From Verticillium longisporum (Eukaryota; Ascomycota; Sordariomycetes; Glomerellales; Plectosphaerellaceae): a DNA stretch of 64,000 nucleotides. The DNA lies in assembly GCA_019188255.1 (NCBI GenBank), contig JAETXT010000006.1:4216001-4280000 (forward strand), written 5' to 3'. This document shows positions 47,811-61,631 of the stretch, piece by piece; the first letter of the stretch is position 1; the number at the start of each line of letters is the position of its first letter. A program made the translations under genes and the position numbers. Under the pieces are notes generated by a model. It searched no databases, was not told the origin of the DNA, and saw only the letters and a program-made list of their open reading frames with translations.

Positions 47811-48974
47811 ATGTCTCACAGTAAGGCGAAGAAGCTACCCCTCCCCAAGCATGGATCTGTCGCTTAACTTGAGAACAGGCAAGCGGAACACCTCCAGAAG
47901 CGTCTTCACATCCTACGAACGCGACCTCGCAAAAGCTGCTTGGGCGTCCAGCACTGCGCGACTCACGCGCGATTCATACCTCCCGTTTGGGTCATGCTAT
48001 CTCTGTCTCGAGATAGCTCGTGATCCGGTATCCTGTTGTCGTGGCGATATATTCTGCCGCGAATGCGCCATCTCCAACTTGCTCGCCCAAAAGAAGGAAA
48101 TCAAACGCTTGATGCGCGCACGAGAGAAGGCGCAACAGGAGCTACAGGAAGCTGTAGATCGCGACGATGAGGAGGCGCAGAAGCGCGCAGTCAAAGATTT
48201 CGAAACGATACAAGCTGGCCTGACACTTGCGCCGCAGCGAGTCGGGCCAGAGTCACCAGCGGAAGATGAACCCCATTCCTCAGTACGAACAGGCAAGAGG
48301 AAGGCTGTTTTTGACGAAGAGGAGGCAGAGAGGATAGCGAAACAGGATCGTGCTAAGGCGCGAAAAACTATCGACCAAGAGACTGTAGGTCCACAGAGAC
48401 TTCTGCCACTGACCAGCTTGCTAATATGTTCCAGTCGAAAGACAAGATGCCATCGTTCTGGACGCCCTCCCAGACGCCTGGAACCAACCCTCTGGAGACA
48501 GCCGTGTGGCAGCAGAGGAACAACAAGGTGACGCCGGTATGCCCAGCTTCCACTAATGATGCACAGCACCCCATTTCTCTCAAGACACTCCAGCAGGTCA
48601 AGTTTTCAAAAGAGGAGCCTGACGCCAGCGCTACCACGTCCCTCAACCCTACGTAGTCCAAGTCCATCTTTCCATCTTGTATGAGAACTCTTGGCAACGC
48701 GTCGCGGCCGATGATGGCCGACGCATGTGGTCACGTAATGTGCCGAAACTGTGTCACCAAGTTCATTCAGCCGAGAAAGACTGCTACTGCTGATGCACCA
48801 GACCAGGGCTGCTTCGTATGCGACCGGCTCTTGGTTGCGAGCCCAGCTGGCGGCAAAGCCAGTGGCGCAGTAGCAGAGTTTCCGGGGCTTACAGAATTAC
48901 GCTCAGACGGAACGGGCTTCTCGGCAAGGGGGTCGAATAAGGTGGAAAAGAATAGCGTTGCTTTCCAGTGTTGA
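47811..48974 (+). CDS. NOSIP-like RING/U-box protein, with in-frame TAG or an extra intron
   Basis: Homologue of nitric oxide synthase-interacting protein, a modified RING/U-box family associated with ubiquitin ligase activity and spliceosomes. Exon 1 is only 10 nt (47811-47820); exon 2 is 47879-48384 and exon 3 starts at 48435. The join gives MSHSKRNTSRSVFTSYERDL, the normal N-terminus. The first zinc-binding half is FGSCYLCLEIARDPVSCCRGDIFCRECA; a helical Lys/Glu region follows; the second half is MMADACGHVMCRNC, then CFVCDR, and the family's C-terminal ELRSDGTGFSARG ending in FQC. A TAG at 48654-48656 interrupts the frame before the second half. Either it is the end of a 60-nt intron (48597-48656, GTCAAG...TAG, exactly in phase), giving 331 aa, or it is a real stop giving about 245 aa. 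Against the intron, the VKF block inside it looks conserved. Confidence 0.82.
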
Positions 48975-49361
48975 GTCGATCCAACAGTATGGCGGTGTAT
49001 TGAGGCACTTCAAACGGTTGAATGAATACCCACGCCTGTTATAATAAGTCAACTGACAGTGATGTATGTTGCTGCGTCATGACCTCTTGCTGATATATGA
49101 CAATTGGCCTGTGGGCAAAGTTGTTACAAGAGACTCCTGGTATCACTCCCAGACTACCTCGCTATGGCCGAACTTGACGCTCAAACGATGCCCCGCGCCA
49201 ATCCATTCAACCTTTCATCCTTTCTCCTCCAACGCCCTGAATCCCAAAGCTGTTGCGCCCCGCAAGACCAAGTCAACCCTCTTAATGCATATACCAAATC
49301 CGGACGAGACAACCACTAAAACTACAAAAGACAATGTCATAAGTCGTACGCCAGCGTTACC
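48975..49361. other. Convergent intergenic region
   Basis: 387 bp between NOSIP-like and sgf73 stop codons, presumably 3' UTRs. Confidence 0.5.
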
Positions 49362-50868
<1,507 letters not shown>

Positions 50869-51530
50869 GATGTCCCGTTCCCTCTTTGGCGCGACCGATA
50901 TGGCTGCTACGATTGCTCAGGAGAGATGAGGGCCGTCCAGACCAGCAAGAGGTCGCCGTGTGGGGTTGATCATCCGACTGGCGTCGCTATGTAGTCGGGA
51001 CCGGCAGGCAACTATGGATGAATATGCGCAGGGCTTCGATGTTGGTCGCCGTCGGTCGTCGCACTGGTCGTTGTCGTTGGTTGTCGTCGCGTCAATGCCG
51101 TCGGGGCTAGTCATGCGTCTGTTCCCAGAACAAGCATGCCATGTTAAGTCGAGCAAAGGCTCCACATCTGCCAGGCCATGCGCCAAACATCAGCCGCGCG
51201 TGGGGCAAGCGCTGTAAGCGCGCCAGCTGAGGCACACCCACTTACGCAGCCTTGAATGAAAGGGACATCGAAATGATGCCCAGGAAGAACACAGGAACAC
51301 CACATCACATCGATACGAAGTCCGACGGTCGTAATTTCAATGACGTATTTGACTCATCATTGGGTTCGAAATCAGACGCTGCTCGTTCGTGACCCTCCAT
51401 GGTATCAAAATCTAACAATGTGTTCACCCGTTTGTTTTCCGCAACCCATCTCATGTCAGAGCCCAGCCAGGCAGTTCATGCCTTGTTTCCTTCATTTATA
51501 ACGCCAAACATTGAGCGGCCATGATATGTT
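50869..51530. other. Intergenic region, sgf73 promoter
   Basis: 0.66 kb upstream of sgf73 and downstream of the Zn2Cys6 gene. Nothing coding is recognised. Confidence 0.45.
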
Positions 51531-53585
51531 CTACCACTCGTCGGACAAAATGCCCTCCACTCCAGTCCTGTGTAGGGCGTCCTGGTGAGCACGCATAGCC
51601 TCCATCATGGAACGAGCGTGCAACATCCCCATGTCACCCCAGATAGTCTGTATGATGTCCAGTGCCCACGCCCAGAAGGATTTTGGCACGCCCGGAGCGC
51701 AACTGGCCACCTTGAGCTGGAACAGGAGGGCAGGCAGACCTGCAGCACCAGACCCGCCACCCCCTGCACTCTCGACGGTGATCTGAGCTGCATCGTCGAG
51801 CAGGGGATGCCTCCAATGGCTCGGTGTGCTCACCAGCACATCTCTTGCCAGCGATCGAATCGTGTCCAGCACCTGCGCCCGCCTAGCAACCGACACGAGG
51901 GGTAGACTCGATATCGGGTTCTGGTTGATGAGATCAAGCAAATTCTGGTCTACCAATATCCGGGCCCAGCGGTAGTAATTCCAGATCCTGGCAAACCAGA
52001 CACCGAAGTATAGATGGTATTCTCCTCGAAAGACCGCTCGTGGCGGGAGATCGGGTGCTTTCTCTGTGCGGTATAGCCATTGACCCTCTAGACTGTCAGC
52101 CCAGGTCCCCAGCTCGGTGTCGAGGCTCAAAAGCTGGCGAATTGTGTTAGTAGTTTTCGGTTGCCCGTCGCTGAGAACATGGCCTTGTATGAAAGAAGAG
52201 ATTTGGACAAAGCGAGCAATCAGGAAAGCAAGGTCCGTGGACGGCTGGTCGGTAGGGTGCTGGAGTCGAGTGCCGAATGAAATCCAGTCAAAAAATTCGC
52301 GGGGTACCTCCATTGCAGTAACTTGTATGGGAATGAACTAGCGGGCCAAAAGTCAACTCTGTTCCTGCACCTTTACCACAAAAAAGTGGCTTTAGGTGGG
52401 TGCGATGGGCTCTGGCATTTGCTTACCATGGAATAACACAATTGCATCAAGGCTCTAAATCCTCCAAATGGGGCGTTGGGTAAAGGACACCAGCTCCTCA
52501 TGAGCGCGGCGCCACCCATGACATGAGCGTGCACAGTGCCCGTGGCGTGATGCGTGCCCTTGACGACCTTGGAGAAGGGGTATGTCAGTATCCCGTGGTC
52601 ATACTTCGGGGAATTAATGAAGCCTCACCTCAAACATGGCAAGCATGACTACCGACCGTATGGTCACCTCGAGACTCGGCGCGTTTGGTGGCTGAATCAA
52701 CTGGCCGGTCTGGCGCAGTGCTTGGCCATACTTTTGCCGCGCCGCGGCCATCATTTCTAGTGGGTTGAATGTGAGCAATCGGGAGCCTCGGATGATCCCA
52801 TCATGTCGACGACGTACCTGCATTGCCTGTGAGATTCGACAAGCCCGCGAGCCCGACTGCCGCCATGACATGCTGAAGGGCGGGATTCCACAGCCAAGCT
52901 GACGAACCAAGCTCGCCGATCGTTTTTGGCTCGTCTGGGTGACCGAGGAGATATCGGTCGACATAGAACTGGATACCACGTTCCTCTAGGCTGGGTCCTA
53001 TCAAGAGCGAGGACAGCGCAGGCTCGGCTGGCTCCTCCTTCACGACGACCACGGCATTCGCAGCCGAGGGCATGCCGATCGAAGGCGAACGTTGCAATCC
53101 GCTGGACTGAAATGGTGACGGAGTGCTCCATTGAGGATCCGGTTTTGGGGGTTCAGGATGCGTACTGGGAGAGGAGCTGGCAACAGCGGAAACGGAGAGC
53201 GGACGTGGCGGCTGAACTGGGGGAGAGGCAGATGAGATTGAGGTGGAATTCGAAGGTCGCCGGGCCACAGCCGCGGTCGAAACAGCGACAGTGGATGCAG
53301 TATCTGACGCGGAATCATGTCCCCATTGAGCATGCGCTTTCTGAATGACCTTGGTGCTCTCATCGCGGAACATGAGCGACAGCTGATCCCGGTATCCAGG
53401 GCATTTTTTGCCTGCACGAACACACTGCGAGCATTCGGGTTTGGCCTTGTTGCACTATGTGTCTTGCTGTTTAGAGACAGATACCAGGGATAGGCACTCG
53501 GGATTTTCTGTCCATGGCGACTTACCTTGATGCGGCGGACTCGGCAGTGCTCGCAGCCCTGTGAGGCCTTACCGCAGTAAACCAT
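51531..53585 (-). CDS. Zn(II)2Cys6 transcription factor (fungal-specific, DUF3468-like)
   Basis: Fungus-specific transcription factor of 590 aa. Exons 53585-53526, 53454-52818, 52756-52629, 52567-52427 and 52337-51531 have introns 61-89 nt, all in phase. The binuclear cluster is Cys-x2-Cys-x6-Cys-x6-Cys-x2-Cys-x6-Cys (CEHCRVRRIK joined to CNKAKPECSQCVRAGKKCPG) at residues 11-38, with intron 1 just before the third Cys, a common position in this class. A Ser/Pro-rich linker follows (about 55-150). The regulatory domain contains FYVDRYLLGHP, LQHVMAAVGLAGLSNLTGNA and MEVPREFFDW, as in DUF3468 regulators. No adjacent pathway genes suggest a target. No frame problem. Confidence 0.9.
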
Positions 53586-53906
53586 GGTGTAGATGAGTGG
53601 AAGCGCGGGGAAAGGGGGCGTGGGGGCGTGAAGAGATCCGTATACTACGGCATGTGAGTAGATGACTCGGCTCACTGGTTTTACCGGTGTCCACCAATGC
53701 AACAGTAGTCAGTTGTCACCGAGAAAAGCTAGTTTCGTGACGAGAAGAATGCTGCTGCTACTTTGGCTCATGAACGTGGCCTAGTCGTCCATGTCCCAAA
53801 ACGAGAGGCCGGCAGTGCAGGGCCACAAGATCACCTCCGAGAGAACGTCAGCGCCCACCAGTAGACGTTTTGTTGCATAGGATAGTGACGGTGCGCGTCG
53901 TGCGTG

Positions 53907-53928
53907 GTGTGTGTGTGTGTGTGTGTGT
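53907..53928. repeat. GT dinucleotide microsatellite, about 11 units
   Basis: An uninterrupted GT run on the plus strand, about 320 bp upstream of the Zn2Cys6 start. Confidence 0.9.
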
Positions 53929-54424
53929 ATCCTCGGGCGTTTGTCGGCGAGCCAGTTGAGCTGATGGCAAGTGGCTTCCCCAGTCAGTCAAACCTCCCCC
54001 TTGACGGTGCAGGGCCTACACGGGTACCGGACGCTCAAGTACGACAGGTCGGTCCTATGCTTAGGATGGTGGTTGATGGAGTCGTATTTCTCAGATAGGC
54101 AAGACAAGGTAAGGCAAGGTACCAACTGTTGGCGCGATACAGTGGAGGTGAACACGATGCAGGGGAGGGCGCTCAAGATCGGGGGCGATGCAATGTAGGT
54201 ACGACGCACTGAGAATACACTGGTGGTGGGTTCATGAATCGTCCTGATTGATAATCCGAGCCAGCCGTCCGTCTTCCCAACGTTCAGCGCTCACACACGC
54301 ATACGAGAGGTCGCCGCCCGGACGAGGAGATGGGGAGCTGGGGAGCTGAGGAGCTTCGCAGTCCAGACCCCGTCCCAAGCCCCGTGTCTCAGGCGGACCC
54401 TGGCGCCAGCTCTATTCCTCAAGT

Positions 54425-54497
54425 TGGTAGGTGGTAGGTACCTTACCTTCTACAACCTTTTACCTACCTACCTACCTTACCTTAGGTACTCAAGGTA
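54425..54497. repeat. TAGGTACC/TACCTACC repeat cluster
   Basis: GGTAGGTGGTAGGTACCTTACC and TACCTACCTACCTACC-type units ending in CTTAGGTACTCAAGGTAC. Its two halves are partly complementary, so it could fold into a hairpin. Confidence 0.8.
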
Positions 54498-55798
54498 CAC
54501 CTTCTCTCATCTGACATCACGTGCAAAGGGGGCCGGCCACCAGGCTGGCCCGCCTCCGTCGGACTACCTTTCCCCGCTGTTTCTCGAGGACCAAGGCTCT
54601 GGGAGGGCCCCGGTGATCACAGGGGCTGCTGTACGGTAGCCTGTAGGCTTACCCGCGCTCTGGTTAGGTAGGTGCCTCTCTATAGGCAGGTAGGCAGGTG
54701 CAATATAGGTGGTTCGGAGTTCGGGCTTGCCAAGAAATAGGGAATCTATCATGTCCCCTGCTGTTTCAACTGCTAAGGCAGGTCGGCCATTTACAGAAAC
54801 GGGTTCCCAGGTTCGTCTTTGGTGACCAAGTACTCACAAACAGACCATGCATCGGTGCTCAAGGCTCCTGCGTAGGTAGGTTCCTAGGTAGCCGGATGGG
54901 CGGTCAGCGGGGTAAAAGCATTCCAGGTTCCCCACACCCTCTACAGAACATCCGGCCCAGAAGTGAGTCTCGACAGGAACCACTGTGAATTACCTCGAGT
55001 TGACCCTCAGGGTCGAAAAGACCAGTGGCAACCATCCCCACCCCGCCATACCCCGACATGTGGGGAGATATGCACTGCAATTGAATGAACGACCATCGAC
55101 GCAAGATTGCCGTGCCAAGCTACATCATACATCCACACTTGCAACGGCGCGGCTGATGGCCTCCCGCCAGGGTAGAGGGCTTCAACCTCAGCAGCCGCCC
55201 CTCCATACTGCCCTCGCCCTGTATCCTGGTCTGATCCAGGCACTGGCAGACAATCATTACTTTTGGCAGGCCAGAAGGCAATATGGTTCGGGCAGCAGCC
55301 TGTATGACGTAACACGTGGCGGCAGTGATTTTCTGACCCAGCGCCCTGGCTGTCCTTTGAGCTGGCAGGTCTGACCCTTCCCGTTCTTCCCGTCTGGGGT
55401 TGGCCCACGACGTCATCGGCTGTGATGCAGGACCAACCTCTGAGATGGCGCCCGTGACCAGGCAGAGAGGGACAAGCTCAGCCCAAGATACGGGCACTCA
55501 TCCCTGAGGTACCAGCCCATCCCCAGTCTTGGCTAGTGAATCGCCTGCCAATCTCCCCGAATACGTCAGATCGCTCCTGGTGCACGACATTCTAGATATC
55601 ATAAGAACCGCGACTTCTTGACACCCCCGCCTCCAAACCTCAACCGTCACAATCATCACCCTCTTACTACCCCCCTCTCTTCCCTCACCCTTCTCATACT
55701 CAACAAACTTTGATTAAACAATATTCTACAAATAAAATCGTAGCAAAAGCCGCCTGCATCATATTCGGACGGATACTGGGAAATTCTACATAATCAAT

Positions 55799-56724
55799 AT
55801 GGAAACGATCACAAACGTAACCAACGCTGCCGTCAAGGCCGTCTGGGGCACGTCCGAGACCAAGCAAGAGCCGGTCTCTGGCGTCCAGGGCGACACCGCC
55901 AAGGGCGAGCCCTACGATGCCGGTAACCTAGGTAAGCCTCTTGTCTAGACCAAAGTGGTCCCTTCGTTCCCATCTTAACAAGGAGAAAAATCACACAGAG
56001 CCCCAGAGTGTTCACAATGATGTCACAACCCCAAGAGCCTTGCCAGACGATAATGAGAAGCAACTCCAAGACGCCAAGAACACGCTCGGCGCCGGCTCCG
56101 ACACCACTGCCAGTACCGACATTGGAAAACCAGAGCTCGCCGATGCCAAACCCGAGCACATCAACATGCCCGTCGCTGCCGACAGCTCCGTCGGCGGCCA
56201 GCACGACACCCGGGACCCTAAGGACAACCTTGAAGATGACCCAGTGCCCAACGTCGACTTGAGCAAACCCGGCCCCAAACCCTTGGAGACGGTCGCGAAG
56301 GAGCACGGCGGCGACGCTGGCAATATCAGCAAGGACACTCCCCAGCCAGGAGCTTCCTCCACCAACGCCGTCGCAAATGACACCTCGGATGGCCCGCAGA
56401 GCGAGAGCCACGGGACAGGTACGGGCGAAAAACACATCAAGGCAACCGGCTTCGCTGCCGAAGGAGGAGACTTTGACGCTGCGAATGCCGGCGCTGCCAT
56501 TGAAGCCGACCGTAAGTTGCCATCCATTCTTGCTTGGAGGCCTCACTGCCTCTTATACCGATCAATTTGATAACGTCATACCAGGCCTGGTCAAGGAGGG
56601 AGGACACCCCGGCCCCAGCTCCTCAGGCACAGGCCTTGGCCACACAGATAGCAAGGACAGCAGTGGCAGTGGGGAGAAGAAGAGCCTCAAAGAGAGAATC
56701 AAGGCCAAGCTGCACAAGCACTGA
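55799..56724 (+). CDS. Small hydrophilic, probably disordered stress-type protein
   Basis: Predicted protein of 261 aa, rich in Gly, Asp, Lys, Thr and Ser, with almost no hydrophobic segments after the first 20 residues. Exons 55799-55931, 55999-56511 and 56585-56724, introns 67 and 73 nt, all in phase. I see the sequence types of a fungal family of unknown function: QEPVSGVQGD and EPYDAGN near the start, GEKHIKATGFAAEGGDFDAANAGAA before intron 2, and a basic C-terminus SLKERIKAKLHKH. The composition resembles hydrophilin or LEA-like desiccation proteins and the basic end could bind membranes; both are inference. The leader is CT-rich, as in well-expressed fungal genes. Confidence 0.82.
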
Positions 56725-57649
56725 GCCGAGCTGGCCCACCTCTGCTTGGGATAGGCGCATGTTGCGCATCGACTTGCTCACTTGGGGCGTTAATTTCACG
56801 ACATGATACAGCTTCTGGACAATATCCTGGTAGTGAGCTACGATACTGTTGGGTATTGTTTGTACTCAAATATTTTCAATGGTGAATTTACCACAAGGAC
56901 CGAAAGAAACCCCCAAAACTGTCCCGTAACACAAGCGCAACAATGTAGTCAAAGGGGCTCCTTAGCTCTCTGTACGTAGCATTCCGAAGATCTAAGCCAA
57001 GGAAATCTGGCACCATTTGCTATGGCACTCCGTAGCTGCTATCATGGACCATGCTCATAAACCTTCATAACATGAGTTCGTCCTATGTTCGCACCCCCAG
57101 AAATCTGCCTGCGGAAGCAGATCCCAAACCTGCCTGCCTCCTCACACAGTTCTTCGGCAGCAGAGATGCGCTTCAACGTATCCAGAAAGGACTGACGGCT
57201 GTTCGTCTGTTCCTCGTCTAGGTAGCTACCACCACCTCTGCCACCCGTCTGCGAACCCCCGTTCTCCCTACAGAGTCGTGTCATGCACTGGAACGTTCCT
57301 ATGAAGCTGACCTCGCACGTCATGGTATGACACTTATGCCATATCGTCGCGCTCGAGTTCTGACGACGACAGTGTGCTCTTTGCCGGCGTGGAAAAAAAT
57401 GGTTGCACGCTGAGCGATAGCTTGAACCCACCCTTCCTTCCATGAAGCCGTCCTACGCAGACCACCCCGCAGCACGACGCAGAACAGGCCGACACAAGCT
57501 TCCAGCGCGCCGTCCACTGTCGTAGGCCTCTCCGCTATTGGCAGTCATTTGTCCATCCTGTTCACAGGACGCCGCGTTTCCTCATCGGGCTTTTTTTTCA
57601 ATATTTTTTTGGGCACCACTAGGCGATTGATCTTCACAAGGAACGCTTA
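56725..57649. other. Convergent intergenic region with a possible small gene
   Basis: 0.9 kb between convergent stops. Minus-strand frames at 57042-57443 and 57320-57517 overlap; part of the first (EEQTNSRQSFLDTLKRISAA) looks protein-like, but I recognise no family and no splice structure, so I do not call it. Confidence 0.35.
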
Positions 57650-60600
57650 TCAGAGGAAGCCCGACTCTGCAAGAACTCTGGAGAAGATATTTCAGTCAGC
57701 CTTCAACGTTTCCACACGACAGTGGGCAGTCCACCTCGCCCACAATGACTCTGGGCCATGGAGAGGACGGGAAAATGCAGCAAGGTGTCCCTCTACCGTC
57801 ATAGACGAATTCGACGTACCTGACAATCTTCTCGTCTTCTCGCTCGCGAGGCTCAACCTGCAAGCTCTTGTCGTACATCTCATGCACATCGCCGGCAGCT
57901 TGCTTATTTGAGATGATATACTCTTGTAGTTCGGGGACCGGCTGCAGAGAATACCCTACGGCTTGGTACTGTTGTATATCACGGATGACCTCAGCTGTCT
58001 TCGACCTTTTGGCGAAATTGACGAGGTTGGTTTTCTTGATGATTGATGGGATACCATCCTCGATAAAAGTCAAATCGGTCAGGTAGACGCCTATCGATAA
58101 TTGTAAACAAAGTTGATCCGCGCGAACTGGTCCGCTTCTGTCATGGATCGCTTACCGAAGAAGGGGATGCATGGTGGATTCGCCACATGAAGCGACTCGC
58201 GATACTCGCCAAAATTCTTGGTGCTGGCCATGAGTCGTCGCATGTTCTCCAGTACACCCTGGGTCCGCTGAGGAACCTGGTCCCATGTACGTTTCAGGCG
58301 GGCAATGGGCGCGGTACCGAGGGCTGAGATGATGGACGTCAAGGTAGAGAAGTTGTTGAGACTCCGGCATTTCTGTCCGCAACTTTAGCTCCCGACGAAC
58401 AATCCTCACGAAGGTGTATAACTTACATCAGCGACCGCAACAAAGTGCTTGATGACAACGACGCGTTTCTTCACATCCATTTGGGCCAGAATCATCTCGG
58501 CGACCCAGTTCGTCATCTGATTAGAGTGAAGAATCAGAAGCTTGACATTGGGTGCTGGTTCAGGGTCTCCATCGGCAACCTTCTTTTGCCACGTCTTGTT
58601 CAGGCACTCGGTTGGCTTGATTTTGCCATAGAGTCGCGACTCGATGATCGTGAGCTGGCGGGCAAACTCGGTAACATCAATGTCGAGGAACTTCAGCTTC
58701 TTCATGTTCTTCGGCATGATGGGCGCAGGCGTGCTCTGGTTGACCGTCTGAATGATGCGTCGAGTGCCTGCTTCCTTGCCACTTAGGCGCTGGTCCAATA
58801 TCGACATGAGGAGCGCTGAACCAGGCGTTTCGGTGGATTTGACGGTGTCCCGAGCGAAGGCATAGACATCGCGTATTAGCTGCTTGGACTCTTCGTTGAA
58901 ATCCTCCATCCAGAAGTTGTCGAACCAGCTCCTCAGAATGTTGACTACACGCACACGAATGAGTTTCTGTTTCTTGTCTCTCCAAAGCTCGAAGTCAGTG
59001 GGTGCCAGTCCTTCCGGCGGCTGAATGCCGAAACGACCAACAAGAAGCTCGAAGAGCTCTCTTGCTGAAGTGAAAGATCGATATGTGAGGAGAAAGGTAT
59101 TGTTAAAGTTAGAGTCCAGCTTGTCGTGGCGCGTCAGTTGCTCTACGAGGGCCAGCAGCGTGCCTCCTCTGACTGTCGGAGGCTGCGTTTTCGTATCCCA
59201 TGAGAGATCAGCCTCCAGGTCCAGGAGTAAGAAGTCTGGCGTATCATCGAGTTGCTGCTGTACGGAACTCTGAGGGTTCGGGTCATCACCCAGGATCTTC
59301 TTGACCTTGGAGTAATCCCCCTGAAGCTACCGCCTGTGGGGTCACCTTCGCTGAACGAATGTGAGGTCAACAGCGGAGGGCGCGTTGGGGCTGTTCTGGA
59401 CTCGCTACGTTGGTGTGGACGTTCATACGGCATAGTTTCACCCCTGCGGAGCTGATCACGTTGAGAGAAAACATCTCTTGGCGCAGGTTCCAGCTGCTGC
59501 AGTTGATGTTGAGGCGGAGTTTGAGCTTGAGCTGGTACTTGAGGCTGCTGCTGCTGGTGGTTGATGGAAACCTGCTCTGACAAAAGTTGCAGAGAGAAAC
59601 CGACGTGGGAAGAGTTCGTCTCGAGAGCCTTGGCGCCCTGCCCGGCATATTCAAGTCGATTGTCCAGGGCTCCCCCTCGGACCTCTGCCCATCCATCTGC
59701 GAGCGGCACTGATACAGCGTTACCAGTCAGTAGCCAATCGGAGATGTTGTCATAAAGACTCTGTTTGTTGACGCTGAAGTCGGCTAGCTGAGGCGTCTGG
59801 AAGCTGTTGCCTAAGGATGACAGGTTGATGGATTCAACCATTGCGATCCAAGGCTTGAAAGTCTCCAAAACTTTGCTCCCGGCCAAGCAGACATTATTTC
59901 CAATGACCTCGTGTCTGAAGGGCGTCACTATCTTTTCGGTAACGACGAGGTTCTTGTCCAGCTCTCGAATACTGAAGACGAGCATGCGTTTCAGCTCGTC
60001 TAGCCTCTCAAGCAGCTTGCCGTCTAGTCCCGCAGTAGGCTCAATGACGCCCTCCTCGTCCTCCAGGAAGTTCGCGGTAATGGGGTCTCGTGGTCCCAGT
60101 CCGTTGTTTTGCCAACTGCCACCCGTGGAACTGCCGACGACGAACCCGGGAAACAGTCGTGGAATTTCCTCTCCACGCTGCTGCCGAGCAATCTCAACGT
60201 AGCTGAAGACGCCAAGCAGGACACCATCGGCTTCTTGCAGGCATTTCTGGACCGATTCGGCGTTTGGCCAATCCGCAGCAGCGATGTGAGAAGAGATGAC
60301 GAGCTTCGAGAACTTGGACATCATGTCTCGGAAATGAGGGTAGAGGGCTTTGTTTGTCGATATAATTGATGGCTGACCGGAATGGTTGTCCGTAGTACCG
60401 GATCCAGCGGCAAGAAGCAGTCTAAGATGATCTGAGATGTCTTCGGCACGTGCGACATACTTAGAGCGGCTGTTGTTTGTTATGGCCTCACGATAGCGAT
60501 CTACGGCTCGTCGCATGTTGGAGACAAGGCGCGTCCACGTCAAGGGTGGAGTCGAACCATCGTCAAAGAACGAGCGCGGCACGGTACTTGTTGGTGGTGC

Positions 60601-61631
60601 ATTGTATGACGTGCTGGTAAACGAAGTGGCCGACGCGATCATGGGTGTTGGTGTCACGCCCAGGGTCTGGGTGGTAAAGGGATCGCCTTTCAGACGAGCC
60701 GCAGGCGAAGCTCCGTTCATAGAGTCCATCGAGGTTGAAGGCGACAGGCTGCTCTCGTTATGTGAGCGACGATTGCGAGTCTGCGGGACATAAGATCACG
60801 TCAGCAATTTTCACCAGCGGCAAGTGGATCGAGAGGTGTGAGCATTACCCCTGAACCTCGAGAGGCGAGCATTAGTGACTCGCCCTCCATCTCAGATGCT
60901 GAGTTCGTTTCTGAATCCTCGTCTTCGTCCTGCGTCAGACCGCGGGCCATCATCTCAGGTGGCGGGCGTGTTCGATCTGGTATGCTGACGTTCATACGGT
61001 CTCGGGGCCCGGTCTCGCTGGCCGACACGGGGGACTCAAGAGGAAGCTCCATGCTGCGGTCACCCGTCATCATGTTGTAGTAGAACAAGCGGCCGTCTGG
61101 AGTTGCTTGTGGTATCCAGAAATCGGCTCTCGACTTGTCGCCAGGTTGCGTGCCCTCGAGAGGCAGTCCGTTTGTTCCATCGTGATCCGACTCGTCCTCT
61201 TCGTCGTCGAACTGCTCTTCAAACTCATGTTCGTCTTCCTCTCCCAATGGTTCGTCTTCTACCTGCGGCATCTCGTCCGGGTTTGTGATGACCTCACAAT
61301 AATTGGAGGGGAACCAACCGCGCACACCGTTCAAAACGCCATCCCACCATCCGGTCTCCAATCTGTTAAGAACGCAAATGACGTCGCCTTCGTTGAAGGT
61401 CAAGCTCGTCCGATCCTCCGCTTCGTAGTCGTACAGGGCGCGGACGTACATGTTGCCCTGTGGGGCAGTGCCCGCAATGCCATTCATGTTGGAAGTGGCT
61501 GTCAAGTGACTCGGGTCTGTTTCGGCGTGGTAGTCGAGGGATTGGTCGTGCGGCAATCTCTTGCGCGCGTACTGGGTATTGTTCTTCTGAGGATAAAATT
61601 GCGCCGACGCAGCAGTCTCTGTCATGAGCAT
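57650..61631 (-). CDS. Cdc25-type Ras guanine nucleotide exchange factor with SH3 domain (apparent frameshift)
   Basis: Activates Ras by exchanging GDP for GTP, upstream of cAMP/MAPK signalling. Exons on the minus strand are 61631-60849, 60780-58427, 58372-58156, 58090-57820 and 57677-57650, about 1217 aa. The SH3 domain is at about 61-115 (VRALYDYEAEDRTSLTFNEG, GWFPSNYCEVI). A WW-like segment follows at about 170-197 (FWIPQATPDGRLFYYN). The RasGEF N domain is at about 790-930 and the catalytic domain at about 960-1210 (FLDIDVTEFARQLTIIESRL, then LNNFSTLTSIISALGTAPIA). The last exon encodes only VLAESGFL after a split Arg, matching the usual end. A five-base run at 59317-59321 breaks the frame at about residue 747, just before the RasGEF N domain; one added base makes exon 2 exactly 785 codons. 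Confidence 0.93.

Larger units (their letters stand above)
53586..55798. promoter_or_regulatory. 2.2-kb divergent intergenic region with several repeats
   Basis: It lies between the Zn2Cys6 gene and the hydrophilic-protein gene, both transcribed outward. It contains a GT dinucleotide run (53907-53928) and three TAGGTACC-type clusters (54425-54497, 54663-54710, 54871-54891). Reading frames at 54985-55497 occur on both strands, and I do not trust them. Confidence 0.5.
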
